Positions 54,120-64,000 of a stretch of DNA of 64,000 nucleotides are shown here, piece after piece. The notes beneath the pieces are model-generated. The model was not told the DNA's origin. It searched no databases and saw only the letters and a program-made list of their open reading frames with translations. Position numbers and translations under genes: made by a program. Position 1 is the stretch's first letter, and every line of letters starts with the position of its first letter. The DNA comes from Panulirus ornatus (Eukaryota > Arthropoda > Malacostraca > Decapoda > Palinuridae), in contig NC_092230.1 in the NCBI RefSeq assembly GCF_036320965.1, forward strand, positions 45,463,094 through 45,527,093, in the 5' to 3' direction.

Positions 54120-54432
54120 CTCTGGTCGTTATGACCCTAAGCGCGATGGTACGACCCATGAGCACGATGGTACGACGACCCTTCACGACGGTACGAGGCT
54201 TGAACACGATGGTACGACCCTTGAGCACGACGGTACGACACTTAAGCTTGACTGTGCGACCCTTGAGCATGACAGTAAGACTCTTGGGCACGACGGTCCG
54301 ACTCTTGAGTACGACGGTACGACCCTGAGGTATGATGGCCCGGTGTTTAAACTAACTCTCAAAAAGGCTAGCTTCACAGGTCGTCATATTCTAAGGGTCG
54401 TACCACTGTGTGCTCAAAGTTTGTACCGTCGT

Positions 54433-54440
<8 letters not shown>
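54120..54440. repeat. dispersed 22-bp GACGGTACGACC minisatellite
   Basis: About 9 diverged copies of CTTGAGCACGACGGTACGACCC in direct orientation (54130-54335), then two inverted units (GGGTCGTACC, TTGTACCGTCGTGCTC) at 54398-54437. Confidence 0.9.
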
Positions 54441-54502
<62 letters not shown>

Positions 54503-54503
54503 C
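54434..54503. repeat. (CT)n microsatellite
   Basis: About 70 bp with one extra T near 54485. Confidence 0.96.
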
Positions 54504-55006
54504 ACGTAACCTAATGAGTGAAACTTTTCCGTTGCATTACGAAAAACGCTGATCACGTTAGTTCAATTACAAATAACAAAAAAAAAACAAAAATATATAA
54601 ATATTGAGCAAAAATAAAACTATTTTTATTTACCAAATGAATGTTAATTATATTCACTTGTGAACGTAATACAGTTTCAAATTACAAAATCCTCGTAATT
54701 TTTCCCATTTTCTAAATTACCTCCAGCATAATGAGCAAGAACATTTTTTGCCTGCGTTATCTGGGATATGTGTCGCCCACAGCGTTTTTAAAAAAAAAAA
54801 AATGTTTCGCGCATTGCGTTTTTCTTTTTTCTTTTTTCTTTTTTTTTACCCTGCTAACTCACAGCTTTGTATTGATGGTGGTACGTCAGAGAAATGTCTG
54901 AATTCACACCATGTCGCATGGTTAGATGCGGTCTGTAGCTCTTACACAATACTCATATATCTATACCAAAATTCCCCTGTGTATGATGAATGATTAAGAC
55001 GGTTCA
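54504..55006. other. AT-rich stretch without recognisable feature
   Basis: Includes A-rich and T-rich runs (54575-54640, 54788-54850). No supported gene. Confidence 0.4.
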
Positions 55007-55030
55007 CACACACACACATATACACACACA

Positions 55031-55080
<50 letters not shown>
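55007..55080. repeat. (CA)n microsatellite
   Basis: About 74 bp with TATA and GACA interruptions near its start. Confidence 0.96.
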
Positions 55081-55082
<2 letters not shown>

Positions 55083-55204
55083 GATAATAAGCTACCTAAA
55101 CCTGTTTCTGAGTGGGACTTGAGAATTAACTTAGTCCTCAACCTGTTGTTACATTGCCACCACAGAGGAATATAGCAGAGGAGACAAATTGCCTGCATCT
55201 AGCA

Positions 55205-55665
55205 ACTACCAGAGGCGCCTTCATGTATGTGGATAAGGAACAATTGAACACAATGTTCATATCCTACATTAGGCCCTGAGTAAAATATGCTCCACAATAT
55301 TGGTCACCGGACTTGAAAGAACGGAGAGCTAATGGAGAAGGTCCAGGGGGATGGCAACATGAATGATGGTACCAGACTTAGGAAAGAATAAGTTACAAGA
55401 AAAGACTTCAGGTCTTAAATTTAACTCAGATGGAAGAGAGAAGAGTGAGGGGTGACCTGATCATAATATTCACTCGTGTTTAATCAGTTTCACGACGTGG
55501 ATAATAACAAATTCTTCTCAAGATGCAAATATATGACAACTAAAGTAGCAGTGTGTTAGATAGGACACGAAGGTATAATTTCACGATACAAGAGTACTCG
55601 ATGAATGAGGTAGTGAATAAGGACAGCACACAGAAGTTTGAGAATTGTATGACAGTACAGAATGT
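55205..55665 (+). pseudogene. decayed CR1/Jockey-like LINE RT C-terminus
   Basis: No long open frame, but consecutive blocks in shifting frames read FISYIRP*VKYAPQYWSPDL, YKKRLQVLNLTQMEERRVRG, DLIIIFTRV, and later a VVEATSVNSF-like counterpart (GTAGTGAATAAGGACAGCAC). The pattern VRPxLEYAxxxWSP, then LxxLxLxxLxxRRxRGDLIxxFK is the standard tail of CR1/Jockey-type RT proteins. Stops and frameshifts show an old dead copy. Confidence 0.72.
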
Positions 55666-56388
55666 TCAACGGGGTCCCCCCCCCCCCCCCCACAGGTGTA
55701 GAACTCTCTCCTCCCCCGTACAGTATACATAGGCGATTCTAAAAAGGCAATTACAGAAGACATGTATGATACATACAAACATATACAGACATAAACCATC
55801 ACCAGCAAATGGCGAACAACGTCCTGTCTTCTGAACCAGACTGTAAACTGTAATGTGGCACACACAGGCGTGGACATATGTACAGACACACGCACACAGA
55901 ACGCATGTATGATACACACAGACAAAGACGTACATCGTCAAGTACTGAACAATGTTCGTCTACATAATCACAGACTCGTACAGACCACAGAACACTAACA
56001 CACACACACTATATACACAGACACAGAGAAACACAAGAGCCTCATTTGCCACCATCAGGAAGCACTATGTACTATGTACACAATCATATGTGCTACGTCG
56101 AGTCTCCGGGTGTATCTGTCCCTTCGTCTATCATCAGGTTATGGAGCGCCTCGTGTAAGAACAACCCCTGGCCTTACTCATAATCATAATTCTATTCTAT
56201 CATTCTCATACTTTCCAACCTTGAATTGAGCATCTACTCATACAGACCTTTTTGTATCATGTGTATGCAAATTGTGAGAGTAAAGACATCTTATCTTGTG
56301 CTGGAGGGAGACACAGATCGAAGGGGACGTGTCTCTTACTTCCTACACTGTTCTTGCCTTCCAGGACCAACGTAAACCTCTTTTCAGT
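55666..56388. other. stretch without recognisable gene
   Basis: C14 run near 55678. ACACACAGAC-type dispersed CA at 55860-56040. No coding signal. Confidence 0.4.
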
Positions 56389-56410
56389 GCGTGTGTGTGT
56401 GTGTGTGTGT
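56389..56410. repeat. (GT)n microsatellite
   Basis: Short perfect run just before a GA array. Confidence 0.94.
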
Positions 56411-56411
56411 T

Positions 56412-56415
<4 letters not shown>

Positions 56416-56500
<85 letters not shown>
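56416..56500. repeat. (GA)n microsatellite
   Basis: About 85 bp. Confidence 0.97.
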
Positions 56501-56503
<3 letters not shown>

Positions 56504-57000
56504 AAAAGTATATATTCAGTTTCCCATCATAGTTTACAAATACCCCCCCCCCCCTCGACAGTCCGATTTATACAACACATTCAAATAAAGCATCATCAGT
56601 AGAATGTAATATAAATCCATGAATGTTCTATATGGTTGTTTACTGACGTAAACCAGCTTAAAAATGATTCTCAGTCAAGACAGTTTACCCCAGACAGGAG
56701 ACGTGTTTGCCTCCATTTCTGGGCGAGCGACCCGCGCAATTCCCCTGTCCTCAAGTCGTCCACTACAAAGCAAATAATCTATCCCTGGGGAAACAAGTGA
56801 TCCCACCGCACCCTGCAATGTGTCCCACCTTCGACATTTTATGGCGAGGGTTGTCACATGTTCACGGACCCCACTCCCAACCGGTATGCAACACTCGTAT
56901 CAAACACCAGCAGAGAGAAACTGGGTCACATAACTGACAGAATACCCTGGGGGTCAACATAAGAACGGGGACTGAGCATACAGTTAGTTATCTTGTTACC
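56501..57000. other. stretch without recognisable feature
   Basis: C-run near 56545; otherwise ordinary sequence. Confidence 0.4.
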
Positions 57001-57400
57001 TGAGGTGACCTGAGGGGACATGGCTTGACCAGCAAACTCCTCCTCCTCCTCTGTTCTGGAGGACGACTTACGCTGACTGATGCTCGAAGGGCCCTGGGTT
57101 GGCATGTGATCTTGAGGGAACTGGGCTGAAATGTTATCTCAAGTACTTGGGTTGACGTGTGATCTTGTAGGGGGGGGGGGGGTTGACCTGGAGTGACATG
57201 TGACCTCAGAGACCTAGGTTTATATAGGGTCGTGGGTTGACAAGTGACCTTAGAGTCCTGGGTTTTCTTAAGGGGCCTGTGATGATATATGAGCGACCTG
57301 GGTTGATATGTGATCTTAGGAGCCTGACGTGACATGACCTAGGTTGTCATGTTATCATAAAGACCTGAGCTGACCTGTAATGTAAGGAACCTAGGTTGAC
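57001..57400. repeat. degenerate GACCTGGGTTGACATGTGATCT repeat
   Basis: About 12 diverged units of roughly 27-32 bp with TGACATGTGATCTTA, GGTTGACATGTGACC and similar blocks, interrupted by a G12 run near 57172. Confidence 0.75.
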
Positions 57401-58675
57401 CTGTATAACTACAAGCACCACTCCAACCATGGCAAAACAACACATTCGAAGTGACCGAAACGAAATCATTCATCATCTCTTCACTTAAATCCTTCTTGGG
57501 CTTCAAAAATCACACATTTCCTCACTTGTGATCCTGTTTTATCGCCTCTCCTCTCTATTACTTCAAGATAAATCTCAAGTACTATTATAAGACCCGATAA
57601 AACAAGCCGCTGCTACTGTATTTGGTCCAGTCATTAACTCGGCTTTTTTTTTCTCTCTTCCTCTAAAAGCGAGTCAAACAACACCTGTGTCTGGTGTGCA
57701 GTGTTCCCTTCTGCACCTCAATCTCTATCAGGTGAGACACACACTCGCTGGGCCGTATCGTAGTTCTGCTGAATGCAAGCTTGGCAAAAAAAGAAAGATA
57801 ATATGTATATATCATCAGCGATCAAACTATTAGCCAGGCAATAATCATAGGGAGGTGGATAACGAAGGAACCAATGTATATATTTTCCCCTCTCTCTCTC
57901 TTTCCTTGACCAAATCTACGAAGTATTTACCACTCGGAAAGGATAAGAAAAAACACTTTGATTCGAACGATAAAAAAAAGAATAAAAAAAACACAGCATT
58001 CCGAATCAACCGAGCGGAATAGATTAACTTTGGCGATGCGAACTGAAAAAGAAAATCGATTTAGCTTCGAGATTTATTAGCTTTTAAAGAATTCATTTAG
58101 CTTCTGCCGATCTCAACTGCAGAGAGAAAAGGTCAATAATTATGTCGGAGGAGAAGAAGATGCGAACGAGGGCTCCGGATCGTTCGATAGCCAACCCCGG
58201 CCAAACTCGTTGGACGGTTCGATAATTAACGACGGGAAGTTGTAAAACGCTCGATAATTGGCCGCTCCGAAGTTCCCAGGGTCTCCCTCAGTGTGGGGAA
58301 GGGGGGGGGGGGGGAGAGAACAGCCCTGCCCTGCCAAAGGGGGTGAGGGAGAGAGGGAGGAGGAGGGGGGAGTTTTAGTGTCTAGCTAATTGGTTGCGAA
58401 CAGGAGGAGGAGGAAAGGGAGGGATAGGAGGGGAGAGGAGGGAGAGGGAAGGAAGTTCCACACAGGCTGGGCCCCAGTGTGACAAAACTGGGTGACTCTG
58501 CCAAGTTTTACGGCCGGAGGAACCAAGTGTCTGGGACGGAGAAATGTTGGTTCGTATCTCAATCTGCAAAACTTTCTTGCCTTCATGATAGTGTTCCGGG
58601 AAAAAGATTTGGAGGGGAAAAAAAAAAAAAAAAAAGAGTTGGAGTGTGTGTTTCACATCTCATCATATCTCGCAC
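57401..58675. other. long stretch without recognisable gene
   Basis: About 1.3 kb. G-rich patches at 58300-58312 and 58360-58450, A18 run near 58619. No supported coding signal. Confidence 0.4.
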
Positions 58676-58770
58676 TTTCATGCGTGAAGACCACCACCAT
58701 GCGTGAAGACCACCATCGGTGAGGACCATGCGTGAAGACCACCATGTGTGAGGACCATGCGTGAAGACCA
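58676..58770. repeat. CATGCGTGAAGACCACCAT short tandem
   Basis: Five to six imperfect units of 18-21 bp. Confidence 0.85.
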
Positions 58771-58812
58771 TGTGATTCACACGAAGACATTCACCAGCTC
58801 TTTTCACCGCCA

Positions 58813-59292
58813 CCTGAGCACGACGGTACGACCCAAGAACACGACGGTATGGCCCTTGAGCACGACGGTACGACCCCTGAGCACGACGGTACGACCCTTG
58901 AGCACGACGGTACGACCCCTGAGCACGACGATACGACCCAAGAACACGACGGTATGGCCCTTGAGCACGGCGGTACGACCCCTGAGCACGACGGTACGAC
59001 CCCTGGAGCACGACGGTACGACCCTTGAGCACGACGGTACGACCCCTTGAGCACGACGGTACGACCCCTTGAGCACGACGGTACGACCCCTTGAGTACGA
59101 CGGTACGACCCCTTGAGCACGACGGTACGACCCCTTGAGCACGACGGTACGACCCCTTGAGCACGACGGTACGACCCCTTGAGCACGACGGTATGACCCC
59201 AGAGCACGACGGTACGACCCTTAAGTACGACGGTGCGACCCCTGAGCACGACGGTACGACCCTTGAGCACGACAGTACGACCCCTGAGCATC
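58813..59292. repeat. 22-bp GAGCACGACGGTACGACCC array
   Basis: About 22 copies of CTTGAGCACGACGGTACGACCC with CCTGAGC, AAGAACAC and GGTATGGCCC variants. It is the largest of four loci of this dispersed motif. Arg/Ser/Val-rich frames on the minus strand are repeat translations. Confidence 0.96.
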
Positions 59293-59551
59293 GTATCGTC
59301 GTACAGGAATAAGAACCAATAACCCTACGCAACATAAGATATAAACAAATGTCACAAAAAATGTAAAATACATCTTTATATTACAGTATAAGAGCAGTGG
59401 ACAAATGAAATAATACTGAATGATGAAACTATGAATATGGACAGTATATGAAAAGCGTTAATATACGCAATTACGCACATTATCCTACCTGCTTGACGCA
59501 CTTCTTGCCTGCTTCATCCTCGTCTCCTTGTACGTGATATACACTGGGGTA

Positions 59552-59552
<1 letters not shown>
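59293..59552. other. stretch without recognisable feature
   Basis: Ordinary AT-rich sequence. Confidence 0.35.

Positions 59553-59590
<38 letters not shown>
59553..59590. repeat. (ATC)n microsatellite
   Basis: About 12 perfect triplets. Confidence 0.96.
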
Positions 59591-59639
59591 TCCCCCAACA
59601 TCCAAATTCATTCCCACATTGACAGACACTGTCCCTGTT

Positions 59640-59765
59640 TCCAGTCAACCTAACATCTGTTCCCAGTCATCCCATAACTCTCTCCCCAGTCAAACAAACT
59701 CCTTGTAGACAGTCAACCTTACATCTGTTGACAGTCAACCTTACATCTGTTACCAGTCTACCTTA
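59640..59765. repeat. CAGTCAACCTTACATCTGTT diverged repeat
   Basis: Five to six imperfect units of about 22-28 bp. Confidence 0.75.
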
Positions 59766-60184
59766 ATTCTTTTGTCCTGCCAGACATTAAACTTCAACAC
59801 TGTATTTCTAGCGACTCTCGAGCCAAACACACAATCCCTTTGACTTCCACCGTCAGCAAACTGCCTCATAGAATACTTTAACTTGCACAATAATCTTCAA
59901 AAGAAAATCGCTACAGTATTTTCTTTAAGCGAGGAAGATCTTATGCTATATTTTTTTTCTTCCCCCTCTTCGTTCGTACATCAACCCCTGCTGAAGACTG
60001 TATCTGTAGACAGGACCTTAATCCTTCGCTATAGCTGCCTTCACCAGCCACTTTTCCCCCTTCGTTGTAGAGTTAAGTTACGGCCCCTTATAATGTATTA
60101 TCAGATCTGGCCTGCTATACTGCTGCATCCTTCAAAACTATTGCTGGAGGCAACGCCCTTAATTCCTGTGTCTTGTCTGGTCTG

Positions 60185-60185
<1 letters not shown>
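59766..60185. other. stretch without recognisable feature
   Basis: A 100-residue open frame at 59883-60185 (+) has no recognisable motif. Confidence 0.35.

Positions 60186-60221
<36 letters not shown>
60186..60221. repeat. (CT)n microsatellite followed by ACAG
   Basis: About 36 bp; CTCTACAG at its end looks like a 3' splice acceptor. Confidence 0.95.
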
Positions 60222-60223
<2 letters not shown>

Positions 60224-60758
60224 AGAATCAAAACTACTGCTGTGTGTTGTTATGTACATCGATCAAGCAAGCTGAAAGCATTAAGCTTGAAATTCACAAA
60301 CGCTGTCAAGAGCAAAACTGAAGCAGCAGAACAAATCAGAAATATGAATCACCACGAAAGAACAGAGAAAGAACTTGAGCCACGCAGCCTTGAGAGACCA
60401 AGAACATATCTATTGATTTATATTTAATGGTAGACAAAAGTAATAATCATAGATAATAAAACGAAGAATTAATATAACCTCTTATTAAGGGACAAAAAAA
60501 ATCCTGTAATTAGATTTATAAGATTTTTCTGTAATGTATCAAAGATAAAACATGTAATGTATCAAAGATAAAACAGACAAGAATACATTCCAGAGTCCAT
60601 CAGGAATAGCAAGGAACCTTCTCTGTGTTGGGTCTAACAGGGGAGGGAAAAAAAAAAAAGACAGAAACTTGCAAGGATTGAACTCTGGAACATTACACTG
60701 AAAATGTCTGGACAAATGGCTGGAAAATTCTTCCCCAAGACTAGTCCACAACAGACGG

Positions 60759-60762
<4 letters not shown>
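60222..60762. other. possible exon-like frame, otherwise nothing
   Basis: After the CTCTACAG, a frame of about 66 residues (RIKTTAVCCYVHRSSKLKAL...) with a hydrophilic Lys/Glu-rich end (NMNHHERTEKELEPRSLERP) runs to a stop at 60425-60427. AATAATAAAA-like sequence at 60440-60465 could serve as a poly(A) signal. No homology recognised, so this is only a hint. Confidence 0.2.

Positions 60763-60812
<50 letters not shown>
60763..60812. repeat. (GT)n microsatellite
   Basis: About 50 bp. Confidence 0.97.
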
Positions 60813-60817
<5 letters not shown>

Positions 60818-60868
60818 AAGCAGAATATGCCTGATAGCATTACGTCAAGACTGAATCTCGTCGTGTAT

Positions 60869-60869
<1 letters not shown>

Positions 60870-60942
<73 letters not shown>
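60870..60942. repeat. (CT)n microsatellite
   Basis: About 73 bp. Confidence 0.97.
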
Positions 60943-60945
<3 letters not shown>

Positions 60946-60988
60946 AAGATGGTTAAAGGAAAGGAAGAAGAGGTAGGAGAAGGGAAGG

Positions 60989-60989
<1 letters not shown>

Positions 60990-61060
<71 letters not shown>
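60990..61060. repeat. (CT)n microsatellite
   Basis: About 71 bp, 47 bp after the previous array and in the same orientation. Confidence 0.97.
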
Positions 61061-61063
<3 letters not shown>

Positions 61064-61331
61064 CTCCGCCATTCTCCTACCTTAACTCACCTGAACATTC
61101 ACCCAAGTCCAACATGCGCTACACCTTTTAACGGAATTGAAAACATATACAACATCATGTGCAGCAACGCAATGGTGACATGCAAATTTCAATACATCAC
61201 CCAGCTATAATCTATTTCAATATGGATTTAACTAACGAAATGCTCTTTCATGTTGAGCAACACAAGTTTACCAAACACTAACAAAACAGAACCATATGCA
61301 GATGAGCATGCATATATACATGTGATCGTGT

Positions 61332-61336
<5 letters not shown>

Positions 61337-61394
<58 letters not shown>
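61337..61394. repeat. (TA)n microsatellite
   Basis: About 58 bp at the 3' end of a minus-strand LINE fragment. Confidence 0.96.
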
Positions 61395-61395
<1 letters not shown>

Positions 61396-62090
61396 TAGGT
61401 TGCTGTTTCGCACGTTAACGAGGTAGCGCCAGGAACAGAAGAAGAAAGGCCGCATTCGCTCAATTCCATTCTCTAGCTGTCATGTGTAATGCACCGAAAC
61501 CACAGCTCCCTTTCCACATCCAGGCCCCAAAGACCTTTCCATGGTTTACCCCGGACACTTCACATGCCCTGGATTAGTCCATTGACAGAGAGTCGACCCC
61601 GGTATATCATATCGTTCCATTTCATTAAATCCCGTGCACGCCTTTCACCTTCCTGCATGTTCATGCCCCGATCGCTCAAAATAATTTTCACTCCATCCTT
61701 CTGTCTCCAATTGGGTTTCTCTCTTCTTGTTACCTACACTTTTTCGTCAGCCACTGCTCACTCCTCACTCTTCATAAGTCCAAACCATTTCATCACACCC
61801 TCTTCTGTTTTCTCAACCACACTCTTTTTATTACCAGACATCTCTCTTATCCTTTTACAACTTACTCGATCAAACCACCTCACACCACATATTGTCCTCA
61901 AACATTTAATTTCCAGCATATCCACAACCATCCTCACACATTCTCATCGATATCCCATGCATTACATTCATACAAAATCACTGGAAACAATATACCTTCA
62001 AATATTCATGCCCTCCCAGAGAGCGACCTCTATACATATTCTTTCATGCTTGCAGAACCCTTGCCCTTGTCCTGAACTAACACCAATTTG
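61395..62090 (-). pseudogene. LINE 3' fragment of a diverged subfamily
   Basis: Minus strand: from a YGCEAW-region counterpart (TTTGTATGAATGTAATGCAT near 61975-61955) through CTGGAAATTAAATGTTTGAG, GTGGTTTGATCGAGTAAG, AATAAAAAGAGTGTGGTTGA and ATGAAATGGTTTGGAC to the ORF end and 3'UTR, ending in the tail GGCGCTACCTCGTTAACGTG. It is clearly the same family as 29.8 kb but more diverged. The 3'UTR has an extra block (61440-61515) where the main subfamily has its G-run. Confidence 0.85.
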
Positions 62091-62100
62091 ATATATAAAA

Positions 62101-62103
<3 letters not shown>

Positions 62104-62162
<59 letters not shown>
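62104..62162. repeat. (TA)n microsatellite
   Basis: About 59 bp. Confidence 0.96.
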
Positions 62163-62167
<5 letters not shown>

Positions 62168-62331
62168 AGGGAGACTCGTGAGATATCTAGGACGTGGCCA
62201 GCAAGCTGTGAGATACACGGACAGCATCATCAATAGAGGAGACCTCCTGTTGACATGGCACGACCAGGAGACAAACGCCGCGCCCAAGAAATTGGATGAC
62301 AGATAAAATGGGTCGAGGATGGCGCGGGGAG

Positions 62332-62333
<2 letters not shown>

Positions 62334-62411
<78 letters not shown>
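62334..62411. repeat. (CT)n microsatellite
   Basis: About 78 bp. Confidence 0.97.
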
Positions 62412-62416
<5 letters not shown>

Positions 62417-62803
62417 TTGGCTGGCGAAGCGGCAGCAGCAGGAGGAGGAGGAGGAGCGGCGGCAGAGGTGGGTAGGAAGAGGAGAAGGAGAAGGAGGAGG
62501 AGGAGGAAGAGCGGTGGTGGGGAGAGGGTTGTTGAAGAGGAGGGGACACATGGGGAGGTGATGCGGTTTGACCTGAAGAATGGGTCGTGTGGTCGAGATG
62601 TTCGGGAGGAAAGATGGAGGACGTGGAGAGGAGGAGGAGGAGGGGGGTTTGTGGGGAGGATGCTGCTGTAGGAAGGAGGAGGAGCAGGTGGTGGCGGTGC
62701 TGGGAAAAGAGTTGGTAGCGAGGAAAGGAGATGGGAAGGACGGAGGAAGAGACTGAAGGGAAGGGGTGTCGGGGGTCGGTAGGAGCAGTGGTCATTGTGG
62801 GGA
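62412..62803. other. GGA/GGAGG-rich low-complexity stretch
   Basis: Strongly purine-rich; open frames (Gly/Arg/Glu or Ser/Pro-rich) follow the composition. Confidence 0.5.
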
Positions 62804-62862
62804 AGGTAAGGTAAGGTAAGGTAAGGTAAGGTAAGGTAAGGTAAGGTAAGGTAAGGTAAGGT
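62804..62862. repeat. (AAGGT)n pentanucleotide microsatellite
   Basis: About 12 perfect GGTAA units. This is not the arthropod telomeric TTAGG motif in any rotation. Confidence 0.97.
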
Positions 62863-63431
62863 ATAGGGAAAAGAATTCGACGAATCATCCACTATTGTGT
62901 TCTATTTCCTTACCCTCCATCTTCCTCTCCCCCACCCTTTAGTCTTCATCCTCCCCCCAACCCCCCCTCCCTAACTCCCATCACCCCATCCAAAAACAAA
63001 TGGCGGGGAGTGGAAGGAAGGGGAGTAAGGTCATTGAGGCAGGGGTGTGTTGAAACATAGTGATGTGGGCTAAGGGTGGAGGCGAGGCATTGGTGAGGGT
63101 AGAAGATGGGGAATGGGGTGTGTGGTGGTGGCAGGAAATGAAAGCAGAAACCACAGTGGAGGGGTGCTGTGGGCAGGAGATGGGGGATGGGGGGGGAGGC
63201 AGGAGTGGGAAAGGGAAAGTCACAGGGAACAGGTGTCAGTGGAGGGTAACAATGTGACCTGGCTGGCGTGACCTGGGCGTTACCAGGTCAATAGGTGAAG
63301 ATACTAAAAGACAACGACACCTCACCTTGTCTTGTTACACATGTTATACACTGTTTACCGTTACCATCAGACAAACTCAACTGGTAACACGACTCGTGCT
63401 TTTCCATCACTGGGGCCATGATGACTTAGCC
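62863..63431. other. stretch without recognisable feature
   Basis: G-rich on the plus strand at 63000-63250, otherwise ordinary. Confidence 0.4.
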
Positions 63432-63598
63432 ATTTGAGTCGCTCAGCATCATTCAAAATCCACTCAGCATGACTTACACTTCACTCGGCATGATTCACAG
63501 CTCATTCAGCATCATTTACAGTTCACTCAGCATATTTCCAAATCACTCGGCATAAGATACAGCACACTCAACAGGATTAACAATTCACTCAGTATCAT
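63432..63598. repeat. about 26-bp CACTCAGCATGATTCACA diverged repeat
   Basis: Seven imperfect units, for example TTCACTCGGCATGATTCACA and CTCATTCAGCATCATTTACA. Confidence 0.8.
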
Positions 63599-64000
63599 TG
63601 CACGAGAACTAGTTGATGAATTCATTTAGAATAAAAAGTTTATTCTCGCGAAAAATGGGACCTTATTCATCACGTGTTTTCTGTGTCGCGTCCAACATAA
63701 CCAGTTTCAACTGGCTATACATATGTAAGCATCAGTCAATATCCATATTCTTATATGCATTTTCCAATGTTAACTTCATTCATCCCTTCCATTAGATCTT
63801 GTAACATTATCGAAATACCTCGCATGCTAAAGCTAAAGCAGCGTTACATTACTGAATGTGAGGTTCAAGTGCAACATTCATTTTCTTCTCCATAACACAT
63901 GGCATAGAATATATCTTAACATATCGCACCATCGTCCTCAAAGTTTATATCATACTCCCATCCAACCATGCACCCTAGTCTTGTACCCAGCTACAGCAAT
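63599..64000. other. stretch without recognisable feature
   Basis: AT-rich ordinary sequence to the window end. Confidence 0.4.

Noticed and set aside
62804..62862. Telomeric repeat
   Set aside because: The unit is GGTAA; no rotation or complement equals the arthropod TTAGG/CCTAA. The CCTAACCTAA at about 6270 is only two units.

Overview
The window looks like intergenic or deep intronic nuclear DNA of an invertebrate animal, most likely a decapod crustacean (shrimp, lobster, crayfish or crab). That assignment is inference. It rests on the extreme density of long (CT/GA)n, (TA)n and (CA/GT)n microsatellites, the many minisatellites, and interspersed repeats of a style I associate with decapod genomes. 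I see no host protein-coding gene, rRNA, tRNA or CRISPR array that I can support. Nearly all long open frames are translations of simple repeats (Leu-Ser, Arg-Glu, Ile-Tyr, Cys-Val dipeptides) or of tandem arrays.

The only convincing proteins are reverse transcriptases of non-LTR retrotransposons (LINEs). The best copy, 29791-31666 (+), keeps a 557-residue open frame with the RT motifs D197..KAYD, LRQGC (254-258) and FADD (303-306) and a C-terminal region with YGCEAW (428-433), but lacks the 5' endonuclease part. A near-identical copy at 37658-38578 is 5'-truncated and frameshifted. Older fragments lie at 22990-23800(-), 28359-28493(-), 31839-32060(+), 35122-35345(+), 43745-43921(-) and 61395-62090(-). 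Fragments of other LINE lineages lie at 50296-50560(-) and 55205-55665(+).

A SINE-like family (copies at 29.6, 31.7, 35.5, 35.8, 39.2, 51.3 and 51.6 kb) has a 3' tail resembling the LINE 3' end, so it probably uses that LINE's machinery. Two full copies at 51260-51789 face each other across a TA array and form a large palindrome. A second repeat family with an (AC)n tail is at 42.0 and 52.8 kb.

The most interesting system is a third repeat family (9.9, 36.0, 37.5, 39.8-40.0 and 43.9-44.05 kb), present as single or inverted copies next to TA arrays. It carries a hammerhead-ribozyme-like core: CUGAUGA, a short stem II, CGAAA, then a self-complementary stem III AGUGCACU, with a GGGA/UCCC stem I. 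Two copies have identical intact cores, and a third differs mostly by changes that keep pairing. In the 44-kb inverted pair one arm ends exactly at the predicted cleavage site. Hammerheads of this short-stem-III type are established in Penelope-like retroelements, so these are probably their terminal repeats; no Penelope protein is in the window.

Layout. 0-6 kb: CT/GA arrays, a C-rich minisatellite and 25-, 24- and 35-bp arrays. 6-18 kb: microsatellites, the first hammerhead-type inverted pair, and 41-, 20- and 50-bp arrays. 18-22.5 kb: a GAA tract, a 1.2-kb TGACGTAA array and a 17-bp array. 23-25 kb: a decayed LINE. 26-34 kb: minisatellites, the best LINE and a 43-bp array. 35-44 kb: a dense nest of LINE, SINE and hammerhead-type pieces separated by TA arrays. 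44-64 kb: sparser, with the SINE palindrome at 51 kb, a 41-bp array at 53 kb, a dispersed 22-bp minisatellite at 54 and 59 kb, and a LINE fragment at 61 kb.
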